Assembly (NCBI RefSeq): GCF_010667645.1
Contig: NZ_WHZV01000007.1
Coordinates: forward strand, 100,334 to 157,631
Origin: Bifidobacterium platyrrhinorum
Lineage (GTDB): Bacteria; Actinomycetota; Actinomycetes; Actinomycetales; Bifidobacteriaceae
Length of the DNA stretch: 57,298 bases
Direction of reading: 5' to 3'
In this document: positions 28,148-37,243 of the stretch, one piece after another
Layout of the letters: each line of letters opens with the position of its first letter
Position numbering within the stretch: position 1 is the first letter of the stretch
Notes under the pieces: generated by a model
The model's input: the letters and a program-made list of their open reading frames with translations, nothing else
Database searches by the model: none
Told to the model about the DNA's origin: nothing
Translations under genes and position numbers: made by a program

Positions 28148-29212
28148 TCACTCCCCCATCACAAACTGTTCGGCGAAACGCACGTCGCCCTCGACGAGGT
28201 CGTGCATGTCGTTGATGTCGGAACGCAGCAGCAGCGTGCGCTCCATGCCCACGCCGAACGCGAAGCCGGTGTACTCGTTCGGGTCGATGCCCGCGGACTT
28301 GAGCACGTTCGGGTTGACCATGCCGCAGCCGCCCCATTCGAGCCAGCCCGGGCCGCCCTTCTTGTCGGGGAACCACAGGTCGAGCTCGGCGCTCGGCTCG
28401 GTGAACGGGAAGTAGCTCGGGCGCAGGCGGGTCTTGGCCTCCGGGCCGAACATGGCCACGGCGAGCTTGTCGAGCACGCCCTTGAGGTCGGCCATGGTCA
28501 GGTGCTTGTCGACGGCGAGCGCCTCGCACTGGTGGAACACCGGGGTGTGGGTGGCGTCGAGCTCGTCGGTGCGGAACACGCGGCCCGGGGAGGCGATGTA
28601 CAGCGGCACGCCGCGCGACAGCAGGGCGCGCACCTGGTCGGACGAGGTCTGCGTGCGCACGACCATATTGGAGCCGACGAAGCCGGCGGCGTCCTTCGCC
28701 TGGTTGCCCTTGACGTAGAAGGTGTCCTGCATCTGGCGGGCCGGATGGTCCGGGCCGAAGTTGAGGGCGTCGAAGTTGTACCATTCGGCCTCCACCTCGG
28801 GGCCGGCGGAGATCTGCCATCCCATGGAGATGAAGAAGTCCTCGACGTCCTCCATGAGCTTGGCGAGCGGGTGGCGCGCGCCGAGCGGCTTGCGCGCGAC
28901 CGGCAGCGTCATGTCGACGGTCTCGGCGGCGAGCGCGGCGGCCTCGGCGGCCTCCTTGAGCTCCTTCTCCTTGGGCCCGTAGGCGCGGCCGAAGTCGGCG
29001 CGCAGCTTGCCCATAAGCTTGCCGGCGTCCTTCTTCTGGTCCTTGGGCAGTGCCCCGATGGCCTTGCTGGCCTGCGTCATCGCCGAGTCGGCGCCGGCGT
29101 ATTCGCTCTTGATGGCCTTCAATTCCTCCAGCGTGGAGGCGTTCTGGATTTTCGCGATGCCTTCGGCGACCGCATCGGTCACCGCTTGCGCATCGAATAG
29201 CGCTTCTGCCAC
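28148..29212 (-). CDS. pheS: Phenylalanine--tRNA ligase, alpha subunit
   Basis: Catalytic subunit of 354 residues, with N-terminal coiled coil (about 10-95) and class II motifs including GRVFRTDELDATHTPVFHQ and the motif-3 segment GFAFGVGMERTLLLR. I start at the GTG at 29212 because AAAGGAAAGG lies about 6 nt upstream and this gives the family's usual N-terminus. An in-frame ATG at 29251 would add 13 residues without a good ribosome site. First gene of pheST. Confidence 0.96.
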   Translation of the reverse strand: MAEALFDAQAVTDAVAEGIAKIQNASTLEELKAIKSEYAGADSAMTQASKAIGALPKDQKKDAGKLMGKLRADFGRAYGPKEKELKEAAEAAALAAETVDMTLPVARKPLGARHPLAKLMEDVEDFFISMGWQISAGPEVEAEWYNFDALNFGPDHPARQMQDTFYVKGNQAKDAAGFVGSNMVVRTQTSSDQVRALLSRGVPLYIASPGRVFRTDELDATHTPVFHQCEALAVDKHLTMADLKGVLDKLAVAMFGPEAKTRLRPSYFPFTEPSAELDLWFPDKKGGPGWLEWGGCGMVNPNVLKSAGIDPNEYTGFAFGVGMERTLLLRSDINDMHDLVEGDVRFAEQFVMGE

Positions 29213-29243
29213 GAGCACCCTTTCCTTTATATCTGCTTCACTG

Positions 29244-29258
29244 ACGTGCATTGCACGT
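29244..29258. promoter_or_regulatory. 15-bp palindrome in the pheS leader
   Basis: ACGTGCA-T-TGCACGT, 32 bp upstream of the chosen pheS start. It may be an operator; no regulator is suggested by the sequence. Confidence 0.3.
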
Positions 29259-29404
29259 GGGGAAACACGCGAAAACACACATTTCCCAAGCGTTGTCCAA
29301 CATCACATTGTCACGGTATGACTCGACATGGCCGCCCGGTTCCATCACGTGGTCGCGGGACGGCCGGCGCGTGACCGGCATGCAACTGGCACGTGCCGCG
29401 CGTC

Positions 29405-30298
29405 TCACCGTCCGCTCATGGCCAGGCTCATGAGCATGACCGCGGCGGAGGTGCCGAGGTTGAGCGACTCGGCCTTGCCGTACAGCGGGATGGACACGAT
29501 GCGGTCCATGCGCTCCAGGATGGCCGCGGGCAATCCCCTCGCCTCGTTGCCGAACAGCACGGCGTCGCCGCGCACGCCCTTCGCGCCGGTCCTGTCCGCG
29601 TCGGACGCCGCGCGCCCGGCGAGCACGTCGGGCAGCGATTCGGGCCTGCGCTCCGGCGTGCCGTACACGTCGGCGGCGATGGTGTTCAGGCCGGCGCGTT
29701 CCATCCACTTGAGGAAGGTGCCGGTGTCCATGCGCAGCACGGGGATGTGGAACAGGGATCCGGCGGTCGAACGGACGACCTTCGGGTTCAACGGGTCCAC
29801 GCATTCGTCGACGAACACGACCGCGTCGCATCCGGCGGCGTCGGCGGCGCGGATCACGGTGCCCGCGTTGCCCGGGTCGCGCACCTGCCAGAACGCCGCG
29901 ATGATCGGGCGTTCGGAGAGGCGGACGGCGGAGATCTCCGTGTGGAGCGTCTCGATGTCGCCCACGGCGGCGATGCCCTGCGCGTCCTTGCTGATCCTGT
30001 TCATCACGTCGCGCGTGACCTGATGCACGTAGATCGGCGTCTCACGGGATTCCTGCGACTTGTCGACGATCGCCGCGAGCGTGTCGGACAGGTACGGCTG
30101 GCCGTCGGGGTCGACGTCGATCGCGACGTACAGGTCGCTCACCACGTCGGGGCGCCACGCGACGGCCTCGCGCACGGACTGCGGGCCTTCGATGAGGAAG
30201 CGGCCGGAGCGTTCGCGCCCCTTGGCGCGGGCCAGGTCGGCGACGCGTTTGATGCGGTCGGATTTCGGATTGTCGATCACTGCATGGTTGATGGGCAT
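29405..30298 (-). CDS. SpoU/TrmH-family RNA 2'-O-methyltransferase
   Basis: SAM-dependent SPOUT enzyme of 297 residues. An N-terminal substrate-binding domain (to about 110) is followed by the knotted domain with motifs RDPGNAGTVIRAADAAG, GNEARGLP and IPLYGKAESLNLGTSAAV. It methylates an rRNA or tRNA ribose; the target nucleotide is unknown. The ATG at 30298 has GGTAGGGTGGAGGG upstream. It precedes pheS on the same strand, as in many bacteria. Confidence 0.9.
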   Translation of the reverse strand: MPINHAVIDNPKSDRIKRVADLARAKGRERSGRFLIEGPQSVREAVAWRPDVVSDLYVAIDVDPDGQPYLSDTLAAIVDKSQESRETPIYVHQVTRDVMNRISKDAQGIAAVGDIETLHTEISAVRLSERPIIAAFWQVRDPGNAGTVIRAADAAGCDAVVFVDECVDPLNPKVVRSTAGSLFHIPVLRMDTGTFLKWMERAGLNTIAADVYGTPERRPESLPDVLAGRAASDADRTGAKGVRGDAVLFGNEARGLPAAILERMDRIVSIPLYGKAESLNLGTSAAVMLMSLAMSGR

Positions 30299-30371
30299 GC
30301 CCTCCACCCTACCGTCACGCCTACCGCGCCATTGCACGCACGCATACACGCGCCTCAACGGCGGCGGGGCG

Positions 30372-31199
30372 TCACGCGCCTTGGAAGGAGAAGTGCCAGT
30401 TGCCGGTGGCGACGGCGACGCCGAGCGCGATGAACGGGATCACGAAGCAGATCGCGCAGAACACCGCGTCGATCGGGTGCAGGCGCGAGACGCGGGCCGC
30501 CGAACGCGGGCCGGCGCCGCCGAAGCCGCGCGCCTCCATCGCGGTGGCGAGCTTCGTGGCGCGGCGGATCGACAGGACCAGCAGGCCGAACGCCTGCGAG
30601 AACGCGCGCTGGATCGCGTTGCCGTCGCCGAGTCCGCGCGAACGGCGCGACAGGCCCAGAGCGCGCCAGTCGTCCTGCAACAGCGTGAACATGCGCATGC
30701 CGGCGAGGCCGCCGTACACGAACCGGGGCGAGAGGTGCAGGATCTGCACGAGGCCGTCGGCCAGGTCGGTCGGGTCGAGGCCGAGCGCGAGCACCACGCC
30801 GGGCACGGCGATGGCGAGCACGCGTAGGAACGTGGCGCATGCGAGATACACGGAGCCTTCGGACACGACGATCCACCCGCCCTGCCACAGGATCTCGCCG
30901 GAGGTGCGGCCGTACAGCAGCACGGAGATGAATCCGCCGACCGCGGCGATCCACACGGGCCAGGTGCTGCGGCACACGCGGATCGGGTCGACGCCGCCGA
31001 TCCACAGCAGCGCGACCTCGAGCCCGAGCGCCACGGAGGCGGAGACCACGTCGAGGCTCACGAACATGGGGATGCACAGCAGCAGCGCGCCGATGATGCG
31101 CGCCACCGGGTTCACCTTCGCGATGAACCACGAGGGCGACGCGGGCCGTGCCGGCTCCTTGCGCGCGTCCGGCGGCGAGACCAGAACGATGTCGCTCAT
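30372..31199 (-). CDS. ykoC: ECF transporter T component (YkoC-like)
   Basis: Transmembrane coupling subunit of 275 residues with about six membrane segments and the EcfT coupling motif AMEARGFGG (near residue 225) that contacts the ATPases; a second Arg-containing loop SRRSRGLGD precedes it. Last gene of the TPP-controlled S-A-T operon, 7 bp after the ATPase gene. Confidence 0.88.
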   Translation of the reverse strand: MSDIVLVSPPDARKEPARPASPSWFIAKVNPVARIIGALLLCIPMFVSLDVVSASVALGLEVALLWIGGVDPIRVCRSTWPVWIAAVGGFISVLLYGRTSGEILWQGGWIVVSEGSVYLACATFLRVLAIAVPGVVLALGLDPTDLADGLVQILHLSPRFVYGGLAGMRMFTLLQDDWRALGLSRRSRGLGDGNAIQRAFSQAFGLLVLSIRRATKLATAMEARGFGGAGPRSAARVSRLHPIDAVFCAICFVIPFIALGVAVATGNWHFSFQGA

Positions 31200-31206
31200 A
31201 CTACAG

Positions 31207-32685
31207 TCACTCCCCTGCGAATCCGAACATGATGCGGCGCGCGTCGAGCGCCTTGACGAGCGCTTCGTCGTGCGTGACGATGACGACCGCGGAACCCCGG
31301 TCGCGCACCTTGGCGATGAGGTCGACCATCTCGGTCCATGTGGTGAAGTCCTGGCCGAAGGTCGGTTCGTCCATGACGAGGATCCTCGGTGCACCGGCCA
31401 GCATGGAGGCGACGGACAGTCGTCTTTTCTCGCCGCCGGACAGCGTATACGGGTTGGCCTTGGCGAACCGGGAGAGGTTCATGCGTTCGAGCATCTCGTC
31501 GGCGATCGCGTACGCGCGCGCCTCGTCGGCGCCCATCGACTTCGGGCCGATGGCGACCTCGTCGCGCACGAGTGCCGCGGCGAACTGGTGTTCCGGCTCC
31601 TGGAAGACCATGCCGATGCGTCCGAGCAGTTCGCGGCTCTTCCACTTGTCCGGCTCGCCGCCGCGAGCACCTTCAGCGATGTCGGCACGCACGCGCACAT
31701 GCCCGGCGAGCGGTTTCAGCAGGCCGGCGAGCGTGAGGGCGAGCGTGGATTTGCCGGCGCCGTTCGGCCCCATCAGGGCCGTCACCTCGCCGGAGAAGAA
31801 CTCAAGATCAATGTGTTCGCCGAGCGGGAATCCGCGGCCGAAGCCCAGATCCTCGGTGACGAGCGCGGGTTCGCGGCGGTCCGCGCGCACGCGCGCCGGC
31901 GCGCGGTCCGGGATCGCGCGTCCCGGCACCCATGCGCCGCCTCGCGCGAGCAGATCCCCATACTCGCCGAACACCTCGTCCGGTTTTCCGTCGGCGATGA
32001 CGCCGCCGACGTGCGAATCCGGGTCGGGATGGCCGATGACGATGACACGGTCGATCAGGTCCATCCACACATCGATGTGGTGTTCGACGACGACCATCGT
32101 CTGCCCGGTGCGCGCGAGCACGTCGCGCACCGCGTCGTGCACCTCGCGCACGCCCTCCGGGTCAAGGTTGGCGGTCGGCTCGTCGAGCAGCAGGAGTCCC
32201 GGCTGCATGGCGAGCACGCCGGCGAGCGCGAGCCGCTGCCGCTGCCCGCCGGACAGGTGGCGCGTGGACCGGTCGAGGTCGATGTCCTTCAGACCGACCA
32301 GGTCGAGCGATTCGCGTACGCGCCGCCAGGTCTCGTCGCGCGGGACGGCGAGGTTCTCGCAGCCGAAGGCCGCGTCGTCGCCCACGCGTTCCAGGATGAT
32401 CTGCGAATCCGGGTCCTGCAGCACGAGGCCGGCCTTGCCGCGGGCGATGCCGGCCTCGACGCCGTCGATGGTGAGCGAGCCTTCCTGCTCGCCCTCGTCG
32501 GATCCGCCGAGCACGCCGGCCAGTCCGGCCATGAGCGTGCTTTTGCCCGCCCCGGAGGCGCCGAGGAGCAGCACGTGCTCCCCGGGACGGATGTCGAAGT
32601 CAAGCCCGCGCAGGGCGAAGTCCTTGCGCGTGGCGTGACGCCATCCCCAATCCTTCGCCTCGACGCGGGCGGGCGTGATGCGCAT
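31207..32685 (-). CDS. ykoD: ECF transporter duplicated ATPase (YkoD-like)
   Basis: Fusion of two ABC ATPase domains in 492 residues, each complete. The first has Walker A GASGAGKST, signature LSGGQRQR and Walker B LLLDEPTANLDP. The second has Walker A GPNGAGKST, signature LSGGEKRR and Walker B ILVMDEPTFGQD. It replaces the usual EcfA/EcfA' pair. The start overlaps the ykoE stop by one base (TGATG). Confidence 0.93.
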   Translation of the reverse strand: MRITPARVEAKDWGWRHATRKDFALRGLDFDIRPGEHVLLLGASGAGKSTLMAGLAGVLGGSDEGEQEGSLTIDGVEAGIARGKAGLVLQDPDSQIILERVGDDAAFGCENLAVPRDETWRRVRESLDLVGLKDIDLDRSTRHLSGGQRQRLALAGVLAMQPGLLLLDEPTANLDPEGVREVHDAVRDVLARTGQTMVVVEHHIDVWMDLIDRVIVIGHPDPDSHVGGVIADGKPDEVFGEYGDLLARGGAWVPGRAIPDRAPARVRADRREPALVTEDLGFGRGFPLGEHIDLEFFSGEVTALMGPNGAGKSTLALTLAGLLKPLAGHVRVRADIAEGARGGEPDKWKSRELLGRIGMVFQEPEHQFAAALVRDEVAIGPKSMGADEARAYAIADEMLERMNLSRFAKANPYTLSGGEKRRLSVASMLAGAPRILVMDEPTFGQDFTTWTEMVDLIAKVRDRGSAVVIVTHDEALVKALDARRIMFGFAGE

Positions 32686-33284
32686 CAGACGCGGGCCTCG
32701 GCGCGGCCGGAGGCGAAGCGGTCGAGCACGCCGGTGGCGGCGATCGCCTTGTGCAGCGCCCACATGAGCGCGCCGGCGATGACGACGCCGGAGATGATGG
32801 AGCCGACCAGGTACCAGGTGACGCGCATGGCGTTCCAGCCCGGGTTGGTCATCCAGTAGTAGGCCCAGCAGCCCACGCCGGCGAGCGCGCCGGACAGGAT
32901 GGCGGTGCCGATGTTCCACTGCTTCCAGGCGAAGATCGCGAAGGCGATCTCGGCGGCGAGGCCCTGCATGATGCCGACGATGAGCGAGCCGCCCACGCCC
33001 CACTGGTTGCCGAGCGTGAGCTCGAGGAACGCGGCGAGGGTCTCGGCGAAGAGGGCGGCGCCGGGCTTGCGCACGATGATGGCGGCGAGCGGGCCGGCGA
33101 ACAGCCAGAATCCGTTGAGCAGGCCTTCGAAGCCGGGGGTGACCGCTTCGAACAGGGCGAGCGGGGCGGCGCAGACGATGTCCCAGCCCCAGAAGATGAC
33201 GCCGGATGCGACGGCGATGATGGCGGCGACGACGATGTCGACGACGCGCCACTTGTAGTTGGCCTTGGCGACGGTTTCGGTCAT
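32685..33284 (-). CDS. ykoE: ECF transporter substrate-binding membrane protein (YkoE family)
   Basis: The 199-residue product has five or six membrane segments and the YkoE-type features FWGWDIV, NGFWLFAGPLAAIIVRKPGAAL and GLAAEIAF. YkoE proteins are assigned to uptake of thiamine or its pyrimidine/thiazole precursors (HMP-type), and a TPP riboswitch directly upstream supports that. Which precursor is taken up is not decided by the sequence. Confidence 0.92.
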   Translation of the reverse strand: MTETVAKANYKWRVVDIVVAAIIAVASGVIFWGWDIVCAAPLALFEAVTPGFEGLLNGFWLFAGPLAAIIVRKPGAALFAETLAAFLELTLGNQWGVGGSLIVGIMQGLAAEIAFAIFAWKQWNIGTAILSGALAGVGCWAYYWMTNPGWNAMRVTWYLVGSIISGVVIAGALMWALHKAIAATGVLDRFASGRAEARV

Positions 33285-33288
33285 GGAT

Positions 33289-33318
33289 GTGCCTTTCTCT
33301 CTACTTCCTTCAAGGCAC
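33289..33318 (-). promoter_or_regulatory. Hairpin sequestering the ykoE ribosome-binding site
   Basis: Minus-strand GTGCCTT (33318-33312) can pair with AAGGCAC (33295-33289). The AAAGG that would serve as Shine-Dalgarno for the ATG at 33284 lies in the 3' arm. No T-run follows, so a translational output is likelier than termination. Confidence 0.65.
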
Positions 33319-33330
33319 GGGTGAAGAGCG

Positions 33331-33424
33331 ACAATTCCGTGGCGCGGCATTACCCGTCCACGTCCCATCGGTCGAGACCCGTTGCGGTCTCCTCTCAGCC
33401 GCCTCGAGGCAGCTCCCGTGTCAG
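33331..33424 (-). promoter_or_regulatory. TPP riboswitch of the ykoEDC operon
   Basis: Minus-strand order: GACACGGGAGC, a GCC/GGC helix, CTGAGA (33398-33393), a long variable stem (GAGACCG/CGGGTCTC), then GGACGTGGACGGGTAATGCC and GCCACGGAA, ending TTGTC. GACA and TGTC close P1. All thi-box core elements are present. Confidence 0.9.
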
Positions 33425-33430
33425 CCCTCC

Positions 33431-33459
33431 ACCATAAACGACCGAACCGACTTGCGCAA
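33431..33459 (-). promoter_or_regulatory. Promoter of the ykoEDC operon
   Basis: Minus-strand TTGCGC (33459-33454), 17-bp spacer, TATGGT (33436-33431). Transcription would start near 33424, at the 5' edge of the riboswitch and only about 40 bp beyond the end of the M20 peptidase gene. Confidence 0.65.
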
Positions 33460-33462
33460 GAC

Positions 33463-34830
33463 TCACTTGCCGAGCTTGTCGAGCAGCAGGGCCTCGGTGA
33501 TGACGTTGTTCTTCAGGCCGGACAGCGAGATGGACTCGTTGGGGCTGTGCGCGTTGGCCTTTGGGTCCTCCGGGCCGGTGACGAGCACCTGCGCCTGGGG
33601 GAAGATGCGCTGCAGTTCGGGGATGAACGGGATGGACCCGCCTTCGCCCTTGTTGATGGGGGCGACGCCGAACGCCTGCTCCATCGCCTCGAGCGCGTCC
33701 TTGGTGGCGAGCGCGTCCGGGTCCATGGCCCAGCCCATGCCGTTCTCCAGCTTGGTCACCTCGACCTCGGCGCCGAACGGCGCGTGGGTCTCGAGGTACG
33801 CGGCGAGCGCGTCCTGCGCCTCTTCGGGGCGCTGGTTCGGCGCGGTGCGCAGGGACAGGCGGAAGCGGGTCTCGGGGCTGATCACGTTGAACGAACCGTC
33901 GACCGGGTGCGCGTCGAAGCCGATGACGGTCAGGCTTGGCTTGGTCCACAGGCGCGAGGCGAGCGAGCCGGTGCCGGCGAGCGTGTAGGAGCCGACGACG
34001 CCCGCGTCGGCGCGCACGGACGCCTCGTCGAGGTCGCGCTGCAGGCCGCCGATCGGCTCCTCGGAGGCGACGCCGGGCACGGCGAGGTCGCCGTTCGCGT
34101 CGTACAGGGAGGAGATGAGCATGGCGGCGAGCGTGTTCGAGTCGAGGATCGGGCCGCCGTACTGGCCGGAGTGGACCGGGTGGGTCAGGCCGCGCACGGT
34201 CACGTCCACGCAGGTGTTGCCGCGCAGGGAGGTGGTCAGGGACGGGATGTCGGCGGACCAGTTGCCGGAGTCGGCCACGACGATCACGTCGGATTCGAAC
34301 TCGGCCCGGTGCGCCTCGATGAACGGGATGAAGCTCGGCGAGCCCATCTCCTCCTCGCCTTCGATGAACACCTTGATGTTGACCTTGAGATCGTCGCCGA
34401 GGGCCTTGAGCGCGCCGGAGTGGATGGCGATGCCGCCGCCGTCGTCGGCGGAGCCGCGGCCGTAGAGGCGTCCGTCGATCTCGGTGGCGACGAACGGGTC
34501 GGTGTCCCACGCGGACGGGTCCGGCACGGGCTGCACGTCGTGGTGCGCGTACAGGAGCACGGTGGGGGCGGCCTCGTCGACGATGCGCGAGCCGATGACC
34601 TCCCATGCGCCGGGGGTGCCGTCCGGGTTCGTCGACTGGGCGACCTTCGCGTCCACGCCGACCTCGCGCAGCTGTTCGGCCACGAATTCGGCCGACCGCT
34701 TCATGTGGTCGGCGGTGATGCCCTTGGCGGACACCGACCGCAGGGCGATCTTGCGTCCCAGCACGTCGACGATGCGGGTCCAGTCGGATTCCACGCGGGA
34801 GCGGATCTCGTCCGCGGTGAGCTGTGCCAT
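33463..34830 (-). CDS. M20-family metallopeptidase (dipeptidase-like)
   Basis: The 455-residue zinc hydrolase has LLYAHHDVQPVP (metal His and Asp), GRGSADDGGG (bridging Asp) and FIEGEEEMGSP (catalytic Glu pair). A dimerisation domain is inserted at about 190-350. C-terminal His lies in NAHSPNE. The family contains dipeptidases and DapE/ArgE-type deacylases; close sequence style (acidic HHDVQP type) fits cytoplasmic dipeptidases. AAGGAGAG precedes the ATG at 34830. Confidence 0.92.
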   Translation of the reverse strand: MAQLTADEIRSRVESDWTRIVDVLGRKIALRSVSAKGITADHMKRSAEFVAEQLREVGVDAKVAQSTNPDGTPGAWEVIGSRIVDEAAPTVLLYAHHDVQPVPDPSAWDTDPFVATEIDGRLYGRGSADDGGGIAIHSGALKALGDDLKVNIKVFIEGEEEMGSPSFIPFIEAHRAEFESDVIVVADSGNWSADIPSLTTSLRGNTCVDVTVRGLTHPVHSGQYGGPILDSNTLAAMLISSLYDANGDLAVPGVASEEPIGGLQRDLDEASVRADAGVVGSYTLAGTGSLASRLWTKPSLTVIGFDAHPVDGSFNVISPETRFRLSLRTAPNQRPEEAQDALAAYLETHAPFGAEVEVTKLENGMGWAMDPDALATKDALEAMEQAFGVAPINKGEGGSIPFIPELQRIFPQAQVLVTGPEDPKANAHSPNESISLSGLKNNVITEALLLDKLGK

Positions 34831-34967
34831 TCGTCTCTCCTTTATATATAGAGGTGATATGGGGTGCGTGCGTCCGGCCGCCATGGCCGTGATCCCGGCG
34901 GAAAAGGCCTTCTGCGGCCTTGCCCGGGGCCCGTTCGCGCGGCGGCGGGCGCGTCTAGACGTCACCG

Positions 34968-34973
34968 TAACCT
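34968..34973 (+). promoter_or_regulatory. -10 element giving a possibly leaderless DUF3043 mRNA
   Basis: TAACCT fits TANNNT and is separated from the ATG at 34980 by only GCAAGC, which has no ribosome-binding sequence. Confidence 0.5.
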
Positions 34974-34979
34974 GCAAGC

Positions 34980-35597
34980 ATGACATGGAACCCGTTGAAG
35001 AAGAAGGAATCCGCGCAGGAGCCCGTCGAGCAGGCGCCTGAGAAGAAGGAGCCCACGAAGGGCAAGGGACGCCCCACCCCGAAGATGAAGCAGGCGCAGG
35101 CCGCCGGCGTGCGTCCGCTGGTGCCGACGGACCGCAAGGCCAGCGCGAAGGCGGCGAAGGCCAAGCTGCGCGAACGCGAGAACGCCGAGTACGAGGCGAT
35201 GCAGAAGGGCGACATCAACCACATGCCGAAGGCGGAGCGCCTGCCGTGGCGCATCTACATCCGCGACTACGTGGACGCCCGCTTCAACATCGGCGAGTTC
35301 TTCATCCCGGTGGCGTTCGTCATCCTCATCGCTTCGATGGTCATCACCTCCGTGGCGCAGAACCAGACCGCCTCGATGGTCATGATGCTGCTCATGTACG
35401 TCTACCTGGCCGCCGTGGTCCTCGACATCTGGCTCATGTGGCGCAAGCTCAAGAAGAAGCTCGTCGCCAAGTACGGCGAGCGCGCCGTGGCGAAGGGCTC
35501 GCGTTCCGCGTCCTACGCGTGGAGCCGCGCCATCCAGGTGCGCCGCTGGCGTCTGCCCAAGCCGCGCGAGAAGAAGCGCGGCCACTTCCCCGAGTGA
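34980..35597 (+). CDS. DUF3043 membrane protein
   Basis: The product has 205 residues: a Lys/Glu/Pro-rich cytoplasmic N-terminus (1-88, with the family segment GRPTPKMKQAQ), two membrane segments (about 104-124 and 134-154), and a basic C-terminus. Common and uncharacterised in actinobacteria. TAACCT ends 6 bp before the ATG and no Shine-Dalgarno is seen, so the mRNA may be leaderless. Confidence 0.88.
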   Translation: MTWNPLKKKESAQEPVEQAPEKKEPTKGKGRPTPKMKQAQAAGVRPLVPTDRKASAKAAKAKLRERENAEYEAMQKGDINHMPKAERLPWRIYIRDYVDARFNIGEFFIPVAFVILIASMVITSVAQNQTASMVMMLLMYVYLAAVVLDIWLMWRKLKKKLVAKYGERAVAKGSRSASYAWSRAIQVRRWRLPKPREKKRGHFPE

Positions 35598-35631
35598 TCC
35601 GACGCCGTACGGCTCTCGGCGTAATCCCACG

Positions 35632-35663
35632 CCCGGCTCCCTATCATGGGAGCCGGGTTCTTT
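35632..35663 (+). terminator. Terminator after DUF3043
   Basis: 10-bp perfect stem CCCGGCTCCC/GGGAGCCGGG, loop TATCAT, then TTCTTT. Confidence 0.85.
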
Positions 35664-35694
35664 GTATGACGGCTGTCGTTTTCGAGGAGGCATC

Positions 35695-37197
35695 ATGACG
35701 GAGCATTTCGACATCGCGATCATCGGCGCGGGTCCCGGAGGCTATTCGGCGGCGTTGCGCGCGGCCGAACTGGGCAGGTCGGTCGCGCTCATCGAACGTG
35801 ACGCGACGGTGGGCGGCACCTGCCTGAACCGCGGGTGCATCCCGTCGAAGGCGCTGATCACCGCCACGCACACCATCGACACCGTGCACCGCGCGGCCGA
35901 GCTGGGCGTGCAGGCGCGGGTGGACGGCATCGACTACGGCACGCTGCGCGACTACCGCGTGCACGTGGTCGACACGATGACGGGCGGATTGGCGGCGTTG
36001 CTCGCCCATCGCGGCGTCACCGTGTTCCATGGCGAGGCGACCGACCTGCGCGAGGTCGACGGGACCGGTGAGGGGCCGGCGGGCGCGAACCTCGCCGTGA
36101 CCGTCACCGGCTCGCCGGTGGAGCGTTTCCGCAGGGCCGGCGCAGCCGAGGAGATGGACGGGAGCGTCGTCATCGAGGCCGGCGACGTGATCCTCGCCAC
36201 CGGCGCCTCCCCACGCCCGCTGCCCGGCATCCCGTTCGCCGGCGCGCTCATCGATTCGACGCAGGCGTTGGAGCTCGACGAGTTCCCCGCCTCCGCGGTC
36301 ATCATCGGCGCGGGCGCGGTCGCCGTCGAATTCGCCTCGATGTGGAACGCGGCCGGCGTCGACGTGACGCTCCTCATCCGCAAGGACCGCGTGCTGTCCG
36401 GCTGGAACCGCCGCACCGCCGTGACGCTCACCCGCGAGCTGACGCGCCAGGGCGTCAAGGTCGTGAAGAACACGGCCGTCACGCGCGTCGAGACGGGCGC
36501 GAACCTCGGCGCCACCGTCCATTACGCGCAAGGGACGGACGGCGCCGACCATGAGGTGTACGGGGAAATCGTGCTGGCCGCCATCGGCCGCGACCCGAAC
36601 ACCGGCTTCGACTGGCTGGCGCGCGCCGGCGTCACGCTCGACGACCGCGGCTATGTCGGCACGGACGCGCTGGGACGCACGCATGCGCCGCACGTGTGGG
36701 CGGTGGGCGACATCGTCGCCGGCCACGCCCTCGCCCATCGCGCCTTCGAGCAGGGCGTGACGGTCGCCGAGGCGATCGCGGGGCTCGACCCGGAGCCGGT
36801 CGACGAGACCGCCGTGCCTCAGATCGTCTTCTCCCATCCGGAGGCGGCGTGCGTGGGTCTGACGGGCCAGGAGGCCACGGCCGACCCGAACCTCAACAAC
36901 GTCAAGGAGACCGCCTACCCGATGATGGGCAACGCGCGCATGCTCATGAGCGGCGTGGGCGGCGCGATGACGGTGGTCAGCGGCGAGCGTGCGGATCGGC
37001 CGGACGTGCCGGTGGTGCTCGGCGTGCACCTCGTCTCCCCCGTCGCCTCCGACATCATCGCGGAGGCCGAGCAGCTCGTCGGCAACCACGTGCCGTTGAG
37101 CGAGGCCGCGCGGCTCATCCACCCGCACCCCACGTTCAGCGAGACACTCGGCGAGGCGCTGCTCAAGGCGGACGGCCGTCCGCTGCACACGCGATGA
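35695..37197 (+). CDS. lpd: Dihydrolipoamide dehydrogenase-type flavoprotein
   Basis: The product has 500 residues of the FAD/NAD disulfide oxidoreductase family. N-terminal FAD motif GAGPGGYSAA (11-20), redox pair Cys43/Cys48 in GGTCLNRGCIPSK, second dinucleotide motif GAGAVAVE, the VWAVGDI FAD segment, and the C-terminal interface HPHPTFSET with the catalytic His-Glu. CGAGGAGG precedes the ATG. No 2-oxo-acid dehydrogenase, lipoyl-transferase or lipoate ligase gene is nearby, and bifidobacteria generally lack pyruvate dehydrogenase, so the physiological substrate is unclear. Confidence 0.92.
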   Translation: MTEHFDIAIIGAGPGGYSAALRAAELGRSVALIERDATVGGTCLNRGCIPSKALITATHTIDTVHRAAELGVQARVDGIDYGTLRDYRVHVVDTMTGGLAALLAHRGVTVFHGEATDLREVDGTGEGPAGANLAVTVTGSPVERFRRAGAAEEMDGSVVIEAGDVILATGASPRPLPGIPFAGALIDSTQALELDEFPASAVIIGAGAVAVEFASMWNAAGVDVTLLIRKDRVLSGWNRRTAVTLTRELTRQGVKVVKNTAVTRVETGANLGATVHYAQGTDGADHEVYGEIVLAAIGRDPNTGFDWLARAGVTLDDRGYVGTDALGRTHAPHVWAVGDIVAGHALAHRAFEQGVTVAEAIAGLDPEPVDETAVPQIVFSHPEAACVGLTGQEATADPNLNNVKETAYPMMGNARMLMSGVGGAMTVVSGERADRPDVPVVLGVHLVSPVASDIIAEAEQLVGNHVPLSEAARLIHPHPTFSETLGEALLKADGRPLHTR

Positions 37198-37243
37198 GCG
37201 TGCCGCGCGCCCCACGGCGTGCGACGCCGGGCACGCGTGCTGG

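Noticed and set aside
29213..29251. ATG at 29251 as the pheS start
   Set aside because: No ribosome site precedes it and the extra 13 residues are not typical of PheS; the GTG at 29212 has AAAGGAAAGG.
29213..29404. T-box or other amino-acid riboswitch before pheS
   Set aside because: No T-box sequence, specifier stem or terminator/antiterminator pair could be made out; only a 15-bp palindrome is present.
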